Assembly (NCBI RefSeq): GCF_008370345.1
Contig: NZ_VTUU01000007.1
Span: forward strand, 124,001 to 188,000
Reading direction: 5' to 3'
DNA length: 64,000 nt
Source: Marinobacter salinexigens
GTDB lineage: Bacteria; Pseudomonadota; Gammaproteobacteria; Pseudomonadales; Oleiphilaceae
Part shown: in pieces, positions 1 through 8,826 of the stretch
Position numbering within the stretch: position 1 is the stretch's first letter
Layout of the letters: each line of letters starts with the position of its first letter
Made by a program: the position numbers and the translations under genes
The notes under the pieces: model-generated
Told to the model about the DNA's origin: nothing
The model's database searches: none
Seen by the model: the letters and a program-made list of their open reading frames with translations, nothing else

Positions 1-458
1 GTGCCCCTGTGGGTTTTGACGGCAATCTGGTCATCGTTCTGCTGGGACTGGCTGGTTAGCGCTTGTAGCTGGACCCGGTTAACCCGTCCTGCGCGCGCCA
101 GGGCGTTAGCGAGCGCTTCCTTGCGTACCGGTTTCAACAGGTACGCCACGGCGTGGACGTCGAACGCCTGAATCGCGTAGTGGTCGTACGCGGTGCAGAA
201 AATAAGTGCCGGCGGATTGGCGAGTCGAGCCAGTCTGGCCGCCGCTTCCATGCCATCCATGTCGGGCATGCGAATGTCCAGGAGCAGAATGTCCGGCTCC
301 AGTTCAGCAACCCGCTGCAGGGCGGTATTTCCGTCTGACGCCTCGCCGCAAACCCGGTAACCGGGCAAAGCTTCAACCAGGCGGCGAAGCCGGTCCCTGG
401 CCAGGGGTTCGTCATCAGCGATGAGAATGGATTGATTCCTGTCAGGCGTATTGATCAT
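1..458 (-). CDS. algR: AlgR-type LytTR response regulator, 3' end off window
   Basis: The visible 152 codons encode a receiver domain: the acidic pair DD is at residues 15-16, the phospho-acceptor lies in LLLDIRMPDMDG (Asp61), and the conserved Lys is in YLLKP. The C-terminal LytTR DNA-binding domain would lie beyond the left edge, so the protein is truncated by the window and not by mutation. The ATG lies 7 bases behind the stop of the AlgZ-type kinase gene, so the two are co-transcribed. In Pseudomonas AlgR/AlgZ control alginate, type IV pili and virulence functions; the target genes here are unknown. The assignment rests on sequence plus the argH-algZ-algR order. Confidence 0.85.
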   Translation of the reverse strand, partial: MINTPDRNQSILIADDEPLARDRLRRLVEALPGYRVCGEASDGNTALQRVAELEPDILLLDIRMPDMDGMEAAARLARLANPPALIFCTAYDHYAIQAFDVHAVAYLLKPVRKEALANALARAGRVNRVQLQALTSQSQQNDDQIAVKTHRG

Positions 459-465
459 GCCAGTG

Positions 466-1530
466 TCAGGTCCTTCTTGTCGGCGTTTTTCGGGTGTTGG
501 CATCCAGTCGCGGAAGGCGCAGAGTCACCGTGTATATGCCGTTGTGCTGGCTGCGTTTGAGTACCGCGGGTTCGCCAAACAGGGCGTGCAGGCGGGACTG
601 GATGTTGGCCAGGGCAATGCGGTTACCCTGATGCTCTGTGCCGTTGTGCTCCGGGTTCGGATTCTGAACCAGCAAGTATACAAAATCTCCCTGGGCTTTG
701 ACTTCGACCCGGACTTCTCCTCCCTCTTTCAGGGGTTGGATACCGTGGTAGATGGCATTTTCCAGCAATGGCTGCAGGGTCAGTGGCGGGATGGCCTGGT
801 TGTCGAGGCCTGGGGACAGGTCCCACTGTAAAGTGAGTCGGTCACCCAGCCGCAGTGCTTCGATGGCCAGGTAGCGCTGGCACAGGTCCAGTTCCCTGGA
901 TAGCGGAATCAGCTGGTCGCCGGTCCTCAGGCTGGCGCGGAACAGTTCTGACAGGTCCAGGACGGCCTCTTCGGCCTGGTCCGGGTTGCTGGCAATCAGG
1001 CTGGCGATGGTGTTCATGCTGTTGAACAGGAAATGAGGCTGGATACGGGCCTGCAATGCGGTCAGGTGAGCCTGCATTTCGGCTTCACGTTGTTGTTGCC
1101 ACTGGTGTTGAAGGTAGAAGTATCGCAGCACCATCAGGATGATGAGCAGTGCCAGCAGCAGCTTCTTGGCAATGCCGTGCCAGGCGGCAATGCCCTCCTG
1201 CGGGTGCAGGACGTTGTCTGCGAACAGGCTGAAAGCCAGCACGTCCAGAAGCACAATCAACACGATGCTGATGGTAGCCCGGCCAACGCTCATTCGTGCG
1301 AGTCGTTGCCGCAGAAGGCAGATCAGGGCTGCGCTGGTCAGGGTGGTCCATTGTACAAACAGCGACAGCAGCCCGAAGTAGTTCCAGTCAATCCAGCCAC
1401 TGCTGGCCTGAACAACTGCCAGCAGCAGAACCAGGACTTCGCTGGTAACCAGTAACAGGAAAACGGCACGTACCCGGCACAGGTCCGGTACGTAAAAGTT
1501 ACTGGTGTCGATCTGCTTGCGCTTGCTCAG
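466..1530 (-). CDS. algZ: AlgZ/FimS-type LytS-family sensor histidine kinase, probable CTG start
   Basis: An integral-membrane sensor kinase of the LytS/His_kinase family. The N-terminal third is very hydrophobic with several membrane segments. It is followed by the phospho-acceptor motif PHFLFN (His166), an N-box-like LLENAIYHG and a GNRIALANIQSRL segment, typical of AlgZ/FimS and not of orthodox HisKA kinases. No ATG, GTG or TTG suits the expected start: the next upstream ATG would add about 87 residues antisense to argH. A CTG at 1528-1530 follows AAAGGAG at good spacing and gives 354 residues, close to the Pseudomonas AlgZ length. It lies just upstream of algR and divergent from argH. The function is confident; the start is inferred. 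Confidence 0.8.
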   Translation of the reverse strand: MSKRKQIDTSNFYVPDLCRVRAVFLLLVTSEVLVLLLAVVQASSGWIDWNYFGLLSLFVQWTTLTSAALICLLRQRLARMSVGRATISIVLIVLLDVLAFSLFADNVLHPQEGIAAWHGIAKKLLLALLIILMVLRYFYLQHQWQQQREAEMQAHLTALQARIQPHFLFNSMNTIASLIASNPDQAEEAVLDLSELFRASLRTGDQLIPLSRELDLCQRYLAIEALRLGDRLTLQWDLSPGLDNQAIPPLTLQPLLENAIYHGIQPLKEGGEVRVEVKAQGDFVYLLVQNPNPEHNGTEHQGNRIALANIQSRLHALFGEPAVLKRSQHNGIYTVTLRLPRLDANTRKTPTRRT

Positions 1531-1556
1531 AGGTGTCTCCTTTCGGCCGGTCAGAA

Positions 1557-1565
1557 TGCTATAAT
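1557..1565 (+). promoter_or_regulatory. Extended -10 promoter element for argH
   Basis: TGCTATAAT is a perfect TATAAT with the extended -10 TGn, about 68 bases upstream of the argH ATG, in the gap between the divergent algZ and argH genes. No good -35 is visible, which an extended -10 can tolerate. The transcription start is inferred. Confidence 0.5.
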
Positions 1566-1632
1566 CCCGGCACGTTTTAATGTACCCAGTCCCCGCCAGA
1601 TGATGCCGGGCTGTCAGCAGGAAAGATAGACC

Positions 1633-3042
1633 ATGACGGATCAGAAAAAGTCTGACCAGACCACAACCTCCGAAAAACCCTGGGGCGGACGCTTCAGCGA
1701 GCCCACGGATGCTTTCGTTGAGCGTTTTACCGCCTCCGTCGGTTTCGATCAGCGTCTTTATCACCACGACATTACCGGCTCTATTGCCCACGCCACCATG
1801 CTGGCGGCGGTAGGGGTGCTGACGGAAGAAGAGCGGGACACCATCATCGAGGGCCTGAATGCGGTCAAGGCCGATATCGAAGCGGGCAAGTTCGAGTGGT
1901 CAGTCAGTCTGGAAGATGTCCACATGAACGTGGAGGCGCGCCTGACCGACCGGATCGGTATCACGGGCAAGAAGCTCCATACTGGCCGCAGCCGTAACGA
2001 TCAGGTTGCTACGGATATCCGCCTGTACCTGCGGGATGAGATTGATGTGATCGCAGAGGAACTGGCTCGATTGAAGGCGGGCCTGCTGGATCTGGCAGAG
2101 CGTGAAGCCGACACCATCATGCCGGGCTTTACGCATTTGCAGACCGCTCAGCCGGTGACTTTCGGTCATCACCTGCTGGCCTGGTATGAAATGCTGGTGC
2201 GGGATGCAGATCGCCTGCAGGACTGCCGTAAGCGGGTGAATGTCATGCCGTTGGGCGCGGCTGCACTGGCTGGTACCACTTATCCGATTGATCGGGATAT
2301 GACGGCCCGCCTGCTGGGCTTTGACCGGGCTACCGAGAACAGCCTGGATTCGGTGAGTGATCGCGATTTCGCCATCGAATTCTGTAGCTTTGCGTCACTG
2401 CTGATGACCCACCTGTCGCGGTTCAGCGAGGAATTGGTGCTATGGACGTCGGCGCAGTTCGACTTTATCGATCTTCCGGACCGCTTCTGCACCGGTTCGT
2501 CCATCATGCCTCAGAAAAAGAATCCGGACGTGCCGGAGCTGGTGCGTGGCAAAACCGGCCGTGTGAATGGTCACCTGATCAGTCTGCTGACCCTGATGAA
2601 AAGCCAGCCGCTGGCCTACAACAAGGACAATCAGGAAGATAAAGAACCGCTGTTCGATACCGTTGATACCATCAAGGGCTGTCTGAAAGCCTATGCGGAC
2701 ATGATCCCGGCTATTCGTCCCAAGGCAGATAACATGCGCGAGGCTGCCAAGCGTGGTTTCTCCACAGCGACGGATCTGGCAGATTACCTGGTTAAAAAGG
2801 GCGTACCTTTCCGGGATGCCCATGAAATTGTTGGTAAGTCTGTAGCGTTCGGTGTGGCCGAAAGTCGCGACCTGTCTGAGATGACACTGGATGAGCTGCG
2901 TCAGTTCTCCGATGTGATCGGAGAGGATGTGTTCGAGGTACTGACCCTGGAAGGTTCTGTACAGGCCCGGAACCACCTGGGCGGCACAGCACCTAATCAG
3001 GTGCGTGCCGCTGTAGAGCGGGCCCGTCGCCAGCTGGGCTGA
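1633..3042 (+). CDS. argH: Argininosuccinate lyase
   Basis: Cytosolic enzyme of the last arginine biosynthesis step: argininosuccinate to arginine plus fumarate. At 469 residues it is the usual length. It carries the fumarase/ASL superfamily signature [12 protein letters not shown], the HTGRSRNDQ segment and the [14 protein letters not shown] region holding catalytic residues. The start follows AGGAAAGA. It is divergent from the AlgZ/AlgR pair, as in pseudomonads. It is followed by a convergent gene, with an inverted repeat between them. No anomalies were seen. Confidence 0.97.
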   Translation: MTDQKKSDQTTTSEKPWGGRFSEPTDAFVERFTASVGFDQRLYHHDITGSIAHATMLAAVGVLTEEERDTIIEGLNAVKADIEAGKFEWSVSLEDVHMNVEARLTDRIGITGKKLHTGRSRNDQVATDIRLYLRDEIDVIAEELARLKAGLLDLAEREADTIMPGFTHLQTAQPVTFGHHLLAWYEMLVRDADRLQDCRKRVNVMPLGAAALAGTTYPIDRDMTARLLGFDRATENSLDSVSDRDFAIEFCSFASLLMTHLSRFSEELVLWTSAQFDFIDLPDRFCTGSSIMPQKKNPDVPELVRGKTGRVNGHLISLLTLMKSQPLAYNKDNQEDKEPLFDTVDTIKGCLKAYADMIPAIRPKADNMREAAKRGFSTATDLADYLVKKGVPFRDAHEIVGKSVAFGVAESRDLSEMTLDELRQFSDVIGEDVFEVLTLEGSVQARNHLGGTAPNQVRAAVERARRQLG

Positions 3043-3055
3043 ACCCGTTCTGCCG

Positions 3056-3094
3056 GCACCGGGCGCGATGGCTAGCCGCCGATGCGCCCGGTGC
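3056..3094. terminator. Inverted repeat between argH and the convergent GGDEF/EAL gene
   Basis: The arms GCACCGGGCGC and GCGCCCGGTGC (11 bp, perfect) are separated by 17 bases. The structure sits 13 bases after argH and covers the last codons of the opposing gene. There is no U-tract, so intrinsic termination is uncertain; the placement fits a bidirectional end. Confidence 0.4.
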
Positions 3095-5516
3095 TCAGAT
3101 CAACCGCCACCGGTGCCAGCTCTGATAACGGGAGCGGTCGGGACAGGCGGAACCCCTGGCCGAAGTGAATGCCCAAGGCCCGGACTTTTCTCAGCATGTC
3201 GTCGTTTTCGATAAACGTGGCAACCGTCGTTTTCCCCGCCGCTTCTGCAATCCGGTGCAGGGCCTCCAGCATGACCTGCTGAACCGGGTCTTCCTCCAGG
3301 GTGGACATCATTTGCCGATCCAGCTTGATAATGTCAACCGGTAGCCTGGCCGCCAAGCTGTAACTTTCTACGGAGGCCCCGGCACCGTCCAGAGCCACCC
3401 TGCACCCTACCTTGTGCATCGCTTCACTGAGTTGGGCTACATCGTCCGGGTACCTGGTCGCATGTGCCTCCCGGATTTCCAGGCAGAAACAGCCCGGGTC
3501 GTAAGGACTGTCGCTCAGAACCTCGAGCATAAATTCCGGGAAGGTGTCGTCCAGAACGCTGGCGAGCGAAAGGTTGAATCCGCAGTATTTAAGTCGGGGT
3601 TCCATGAGTGGGCGCTGGTGGAGCCAGGCCAGGGTCTGGCGGATGACCTGTCGATCCAGTTGTCTGGCAAGGTCAAAACGTTCTGCCACGGGCAGAAACT
3701 CATCCGGCTGTAACGGGGGCTGAAGGTGGTCTTTGCCGGGAATGCGACACAGTATCTCTATGTGGTCGCCCCAGGTGGCGCTCGCCACCGGTTTCAGGAC
3801 CTGATACTCCAGCAGCAGATTCTCGTTATCGAGGGCTGAGCGGATCTGAGTCACCTGCTGGCTTGTCATAGCTTCATCGGTAGGATGATCTATGGCTTGG
3901 GCTGCATGAATACGGTTACGGCCTGACGTTTTTGCGGTGTGGCAAAGCTCGGCAGCCTGATCCAGGAGTTGCTCTGGATCGCCCGGAACTTTGCCTTCGA
4001 GTATCAGTAGCCCTCCGGATGCGGTGGTCCGGATAGTCTGTTCCTGTGATTCAAAGACAAAATCACCAATCAGCGTGATGATCTCGTTGGCCAATTCCCT
4101 CGCCCGCGGCTGAGGGCAGTTCTCAATCAGCAGTGCAAAGGTGTCGCCGGACAGTCGGGCCAGGGCATCTCGTTGCCGAACGCGGATGCCCAGGCTGCCG
4201 GCCAGTTCCCGCAGGTAGCGATCGCACGTGCCGGATCCTGCCTGCTGGTTGAAACCTTCGAAGTGATCAAGGTCGATAAACAGTAGGCTGTCGCAGGATA
4301 TTCGCTGATGTTTCTGATCGAGGATTCGCTGAAGGCGAGTCAGGAACTCCCTGCGGTTCATCAGCCCGGTAATCGGATCATGGCGCAGCCGGTGGTCTCC
4401 GCGGCCGGTTCGGGAGGAACGGGCTGTTGTGTCCCGGGCTACATGAACTGCGCCCAGGACCTGGCCCTGACTATCAGTCAAACGCTGATAATGAAATTCG
4501 AGGATGGGCAGTTCCTGGTTACCCTGAGCTGCCGGCATCTCAATAAGCAGACTTTCGCGCTCAAAGGCCTTTTGCCAGAGCCGTTCTGCCATGCGCCGCT
4601 CACTGGGAAAATCGCTGAGCAGGGCCTTCAGATTCTGGCCGGGGGCAGGGACTGTTCCGAAGTGCCTGGCGAAGTGGCGGGCAAATGCCTGGTTACAGTG
4701 AAGCAGGTTAAGCTGGGTGTCGACCGCGGCGATCAGATCGCGAGAGGCCAGGGTGGTCATGGCCAGTAGTCTTTCCGATTGCTGTAAAGTGTTGTCCTGG
4801 GTCATCTCCCTGGTCAGATCGACGAGAGTGCCGCCGAGCCGGTGTGTGTCGGGGCCGAATTCAAGACGTTGGCCGTTAAACATGACCCTGCGGAGGTCCT
4901 GCTTTGCTGTCACTATCGTAAGTTCTATAGAGAATGGCTGGCCGGTGAGGATGCAGCGGCGGAACATGGCTCGCACCCGGGCTTGTCCGGTCTGGCAGTA
5001 ATACAGTGCCTGTTCCGGGGTAATCTCCGTGCCGGGCTTGAGTTCCAGAATCCGAAACAGGCCACCGCTCCAGGACATGGTGTTGCGGGTGTTATCCAAC
5101 TCCCAAATCCCGAATTCTGCGCTGCTTTCCGCGAGTTGAAATAGCGCTGGATCAATATCGGATACTGAACGGTAGGTTATAGTCGCGGTTGCTGCTTTGT
5201 CGGAGTCCCGTGATTCCTGACTCAGGCTCAGGTTGGCGGTGTAGAAAAAACCTTCTTTGTGCCGGAAGGTAACCAGGGCTTTCTGGCCTCTTTCCAGTTG
5301 ATGCCGGTTGGCGGGTGCGAAGGGGTCATCCTGGCGGGATGCAAGCACTGTTTGGACCGGGCGCCCTCTGAGTTCGTTGGCATCATATCCCAGTACCGAC
5401 TCGGCATGATGGTCCGCGTGTAGTATTCGACCTTCATCGTCAATGGACAGCCATGTCGAACGGGCAGGTGTCTGCCGCTGGTCGGATCTGCACCGCGTGA
5501 TGACAAATTCTTTCAC
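3072..5516 (-). CDS. PAS-PAS-PAS-GGDEF-EAL protein with degenerate catalytic motifs
   Basis: An 814-residue predicted soluble c-di-GMP protein (GTG start). Three PAS-like sensor regions (about 20-118, 125-235, 255-365) precede a GGDEF domain (about 375-535) and an EAL domain (about 555-800). The cyclase signature is SGDTF (456-460) instead of GGDEF, yet the upstream product-binding I-site RQRD (447-450) is kept. In the EAL domain the signature reads EIL (587-589), and the usual DDFG reads LDGAG (709-713), losing one metal-binding Asp. Known families with such changes act as c-di-GMP receptors or poor enzymes, so a sensor/effector role is more likely than turnover. It is monocistronic and divergent from cyaA. 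Confidence 0.85.
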   Translation of the reverse strand: MKEFVITRCRSDQRQTPARSTWLSIDDEGRILHADHHAESVLGYDANELRGRPVQTVLASRQDDPFAPANRHQLERGQKALVTFRHKEGFFYTANLSLSQESRDSDKAATATITYRSVSDIDPALFQLAESSAEFGIWELDNTRNTMSWSGGLFRILELKPGTEITPEQALYYCQTGQARVRAMFRRCILTGQPFSIELTIVTAKQDLRRVMFNGQRLEFGPDTHRLGGTLVDLTREMTQDNTLQQSERLLAMTTLASRDLIAAVDTQLNLLHCNQAFARHFARHFGTVPAPGQNLKALLSDFPSERRMAERLWQKAFERESLLIEMPAAQGNQELPILEFHYQRLTDSQGQVLGAVHVARDTTARSSRTGRGDHRLRHDPITGLMNRREFLTRLQRILDQKHQRISCDSLLFIDLDHFEGFNQQAGSGTCDRYLRELAGSLGIRVRQRDALARLSGDTFALLIENCPQPRARELANEIITLIGDFVFESQEQTIRTTASGGLLILEGKVPGDPEQLLDQAAELCHTAKTSGRNRIHAAQAIDHPTDEAMTSQQVTQIRSALDNENLLLEYQVLKPVASATWGDHIEILCRIPGKDHLQPPLQPDEFLPVAERFDLARQLDRQVIRQTLAWLHQRPLMEPRLKYCGFNLSLASVLDDTFPEFMLEVLSDSPYDPGCFCLEIREAHATRYPDDVAQLSEAMHKVGCRVALDGAGASVESYSLAARLPVDIIKLDRQMMSTLEEDPVQQVMLEALHRIAEAAGKTTVATFIENDDMLRKVRALGIHFGQGFRLSRPLPLSELAPVAVDLSTGRIGG

Positions 5517-5654
5517 TGGGCTCGGGCCTCGATATCATCAGGCAAGCCCTGATCAACGGGGCGCCTTGGTCGCTTTTGTTTTATGATCTGTTTTGCAACG
5601 ATGTATTCATAATACTGATACCTGACGCGAAAAGAACCTCTCGCCGGAGACGCT

Positions 5655-8513
5655 TTGACTGCCCAATCTGCCCCAATCGTCCTCGATTTTGATGACGGCA
5701 TTGACCGCAAGACCCTGAAACGTCTTCGGGACCGCTTTCTGGTGGTGAACCAGCAGCGATGGGAGCGGGCCCATTCTGCACTGACCTATCGGCAACAGCG
5801 GGTTCTTGAAATCCTGCCCCTGGTTTTTCATACCAATCATCCGGCTTTGCCCGGTTACCTGGACAGAGATTGCCCCTATGGCTTTAGCCATTATAAGCCT
5901 TCCGGAAAAACCCTGGATGCAGCGCGGAGGTTGGCCCGTACCTTCAGTCTGAAAGATGAGGGCAGCCGGAGGCCTGATCTGGACGCGCTTTTCCTGATGG
6001 GAAGCCCTGGCACCCTGGGCCATTCCGTCGCCAGTGATCTTGATGTCTGGTTGTGCCACCGGAAAGATCTTCCGGAACGAGGTGTTCGGTGTCTGGAACG
6101 CAAGGCCGTGCGGCTTTCGGAATGGGCGGCGTCTCTTGGGGTGGAGCTGCATGTTTTTGTATTCAACGCCGAGGACTGGCGGAACGGGCGTCAGCGAGCG
6201 GAGGTCACCGGGGAAAACTGCGGTAGTGCCCAGCATTTTCTGCTCCTCGACGAGTTTTACCGAACCAGTATTCATCTGGCCGGCCAGTACCCCCTGTGGT
6301 GGTTGATACCGGTGGAGGATGAAGCGCGCTATGACGACTGCATGCGCCAACTGGTGGACTGTCGTTTCATTCGGGGTGACGAGTACATTGATTTCGGCGC
6401 AGTGCCCGGCATTCCGGAAGCGGAATTTCTGGGTGCAGGGGTATGGCAGCTCTACAAGGGAATTGACGCACCGTGGAAATCGATCCTCAAGCTTCTGTTG
6501 ATCGAATGCTATGCCCGTACTTCCGGGCAACCGCTTCTGTCTGCTGTGTTCAAGCGTGCTGTGTACGAGGGGGAGAGCCAGGCAGATGAGCTGGACCCCT
6601 ACTTGTTGCTGCACCATCGTCTGGAACACTGGCTGACAGAATGCGGTGCGGATGCCCGTCTGGATCTGGTCCGGCGCAGTTTTTACCTGAAAGCCGGGTT
6701 GCCGCTAACGCGGGTTGAAGCCGGGGCTGACTATTGGCGAGTACGGTCGTTACGGCGTTTAACCGGGCAATGGGGCTGGACGGAAACAGAACTGGCGCGA
6801 TTGGATGATCGGCAGAACTGGAGGGCGGAAGATGTGACCTCTATCCGGCGCAGCATTGTTACCGAATTTACCCACAGCTACCGATTATTGTCGAAGCTGG
6901 CGCGGGAACATGGTACCCGGGCATCGATCAGTGCCGGCGACATTAACCTGTTGGGGCGAAAGCTGTACGCGGCGTTTCAGCGCAAAGCGGGCAAGATCGA
7001 ACAGATCAATCCGGGGCTGGCGCCCTCTCTGGAAGAAGAGAACCTGGCCTTTCACCACCAGTCGGAGCAGGGTGGAGATGGTGAAGGCTGGTTGCTGTAC
7101 CGGGATCTTGAAGATCCGACCGATGCATTCTGGAAGCCCGTCATCCGGCGCTCCGGAAATCTGGCCGAGCTGATGGTCTGGTGTTACTGCAATGGTCTGC
7201 TGACCCGGTCAACACGGCTCAATGTCAGGGCTGGGCGCAGTATTGCCTCGGTCAATGAGCTGAGGGAAATGCTGGATGCCATCTCAGGCTTTCTGCCACA
7301 TCCTGTCAAACCTGCCGGTCGCGAGTTGTTGTCGCAACAGGTGCGCCCGCTGCGTAATCTCTTACTGGTCAATGTTGGCGTTGATCCCCAGGCCCATCTG
7401 ACGGAGCTGGGGCTGCATAAACTCAGCGCCCGTCATGATTCGCTGGGGTTCAGTGGTGGTCGCGACAACCTGGTGGTTACCATCGATCAGATCACCTTCA
7501 ATAGCTGGCATGAGGTCAGCCTTCAGCATTATGCGTCCGGGGATACGCTGATTCAGTGTCTGAAAAACATACTGGCCTCCGTGGCTGGACGTCCAACGGA
7601 CCTGCCTGAAATTCAGGTACATAGCCATAACCCTGGTCATGGCAGTGCCATTGCCCGGCGGGTGGGTGAACTGTTTTCGGATGTGTTACGCCAGTTTTTT
7701 GCCGGAAGTGCCGGGCCGCATCCGTTGCGGTATGTGATCGAAATGGATCGTCGTTATTTCATTCTGCAGTTTAATGGGACTGAACCCGGTTTTGTTACCG
7801 TCAGCAGTTTCAGGGCACTGATCGAGCAGTTGGCGCTTCCTCAGGAGCGTTACCTGCCAGTGGTGTTCGATCGCTACGCAATTCCGGAAGAGCCGGCACT
7901 GAGGGCTGTTTGTCATGCCAGTGAGCCGGATAACATTCAGGTGTTCTATCGGGTTCAGGGAGAGCGGGCCCGGATCTGGGTGATTGACGAGTTGGGAGCG
8001 GTGTTCCAGTGGGAGCAGGCCCTGGCCAGTCGCCGCTACTTGCTGACGCCCTTGCTGCGCTTTCTGGAAAACCTGGTTGAACGCAGAATGTTGCGTCAGG
8101 GAGATGCGCCGGGGATATTGGGTTGTATTCAGTGTTACGAAGTGGCTGTCCGTGACGGGGTGTGGCGGGTTGAGCGGCGTCCCGAGGTCGACAGCGGGGA
8201 TGATCTGCCAGGAATGGAAGTGCAGGCAGTAGGGATTCAGGAAGGGGATAGCCGGGTTCGTTTCGATATTTTCTGTGGTGATCAGGAGTTTACGGTTCAG
8301 GAGTACGGTGATCAGCTGATTCCCGCAGTCGCTCACTATATACATTCCATAAGGCGCAGCCCGGAGCACTACCCGGTGTACCTGACCGATGTGCATCTTC
8401 CTCATGATCTGGACCCGCAGGTGTATCAGCAGGATATCCAGACCAGCCAATACCTCTATTACCGGTCGGTACTGGAAGAGTCTCTCAACAACGAGTTGCA
8501 GAATCGTCGTTAG
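5655..8513 (+). CDS. cyaA: Class I adenylate cyclase, TTG start
   Basis: Makes cAMP from ATP, the signal for CRP/Vfr-type regulators. The 952 residues and the signature GSPGTLGHSVASDLDVWLCH (residues 116-135, with the metal-binding DLD) identify a class I enterobacterial-type cyclase. The N-terminal part is catalytic and the long C-terminal part regulatory. The start is TTG at 5655, six bases behind CGGAG. No ATG fits. E. coli cyaA also begins with UUG, known there to limit translation. It is divergent from a c-di-GMP protein, and lptM-lysA-dapF follow. No cyaY frataxin gene separates cyaA from lptM, unlike enterobacteria. Confidence 0.95.
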   Translation: MTAQSAPIVLDFDDGIDRKTLKRLRDRFLVVNQQRWERAHSALTYRQQRVLEILPLVFHTNHPALPGYLDRDCPYGFSHYKPSGKTLDAARRLARTFSLKDEGSRRPDLDALFLMGSPGTLGHSVASDLDVWLCHRKDLPERGVRCLERKAVRLSEWAASLGVELHVFVFNAEDWRNGRQRAEVTGENCGSAQHFLLLDEFYRTSIHLAGQYPLWWLIPVEDEARYDDCMRQLVDCRFIRGDEYIDFGAVPGIPEAEFLGAGVWQLYKGIDAPWKSILKLLLIECYARTSGQPLLSAVFKRAVYEGESQADELDPYLLLHHRLEHWLTECGADARLDLVRRSFYLKAGLPLTRVEAGADYWRVRSLRRLTGQWGWTETELARLDDRQNWRAEDVTSIRRSIVTEFTHSYRLLSKLAREHGTRASISAGDINLLGRKLYAAFQRKAGKIEQINPGLAPSLEEENLAFHHQSEQGGDGEGWLLYRDLEDPTDAFWKPVIRRSGNLAELMVWCYCNGLLTRSTRLNVRAGRSIASVNELREMLDAISGFLPHPVKPAGRELLSQQVRPLRNLLLVNVGVDPQAHLTELGLHKLSARHDSLGFSGGRDNLVVTIDQITFNSWHEVSLQHYASGDTLIQCLKNILASVAGRPTDLPEIQVHSHNPGHGSAIARRVGELFSDVLRQFFAGSAGPHPLRYVIEMDRRYFILQFNGTEPGFVTVSSFRALIEQLALPQERYLPVVFDRYAIPEEPALRAVCHASEPDNIQVFYRVQGERARIWVIDELGAVFQWEQALASRRYLLTPLLRFLENLVERRMLRQGDAPGILGCIQCYEVAVRDGVWRVERRPEVDSGDDLPGMEVQAVGIQEGDSRVRFDIFCGDQEFTVQEYGDQLIPAVAHYIHSIRRSPEHYPVYLTDVHLPHDLDPQVYQQDIQTSQYLYYRSVLEESLNNELQNRR

Positions 8514-8595
8514 CGATTTCGGTGCCCTGCTGTCCTCGCCGCACGGGTCGTGTCTCAGGTATACTTCGCCCATTGTAAACTCAGGGGTAGCGAGT

Positions 8596-8775
8596 ATGCG
8601 TGCTGGAATAATGGTGATCAGTGCTCTGGTCCTGACAACGGTGCTGGGTGGCTGCGGCCAGAAGGGACCGCTGTACAGAGAGCACACGGCAATGTCCGCC
8701 ACCACATCTGTCCAGGCGGTTGATGCCGTCGCCGAAGGCGATAGCACCGGCGACGACGAGAACCGCGGACAGTAA
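8596..8775 (+). CDS. lptM: LptM/YifL-type small lipoprotein
   Basis: A 59-residue lipoprotein. A short Arg start and hydrophobic h-region end in the lipobox LGGC, followed at once by GQKGPLY, the hallmark of the LptM (YifL, LppL) family. In E. coli LptM assists maturation of the LptDE lipopolysaccharide translocon at the outer membrane. The remaining Thr/Ala/acidic tail is presumably disordered. The gene sits between cyaA and lysA-dapF, the same place as yifL/lppL in E. coli and Pseudomonas. An in-frame extension upstream has no ribosome site, and this ATG gives a proper signal peptide. A TATACT -10-like box lies at 8560-8565. Confidence 0.88.
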   Translation: MRAGIMVISALVLTTVLGGCGQKGPLYREHTAMSATTSVQAVDAVAEGDSTGDDENRGQ

Positions 8776-8792
8776 ACAGCCCTGGCCCCCTT

Positions 8793-8820
8793 CACCACGA
8801 ATCAGGCACCACGAATCAGG
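8793..8820 (+). repeat. 14-bp perfect tandem duplication in the lysA leader
   Basis: CACCACGAATCAGG occurs twice head to tail (8793-8806 and 8807-8820). The second copy places AGG six bases from the lysA ATG, so the duplication supplies or repositions the ribosome-binding site. Confidence 0.8.
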
Positions 8821-8826
8821 AACAGC

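Noticed and set aside
5607..6629. 340-codon open frame antisense to cyaA, and similar long antisense frames at 7686-8798, 40189-41211, 46840-47802, 48677-49555 and 51329-52564
   Set aside because: Each lies opposite a gene with clear family motifs, has no ribosome site or recognisable domain, and is explained by high-GC codon bias leaving stops rare on the other strand.
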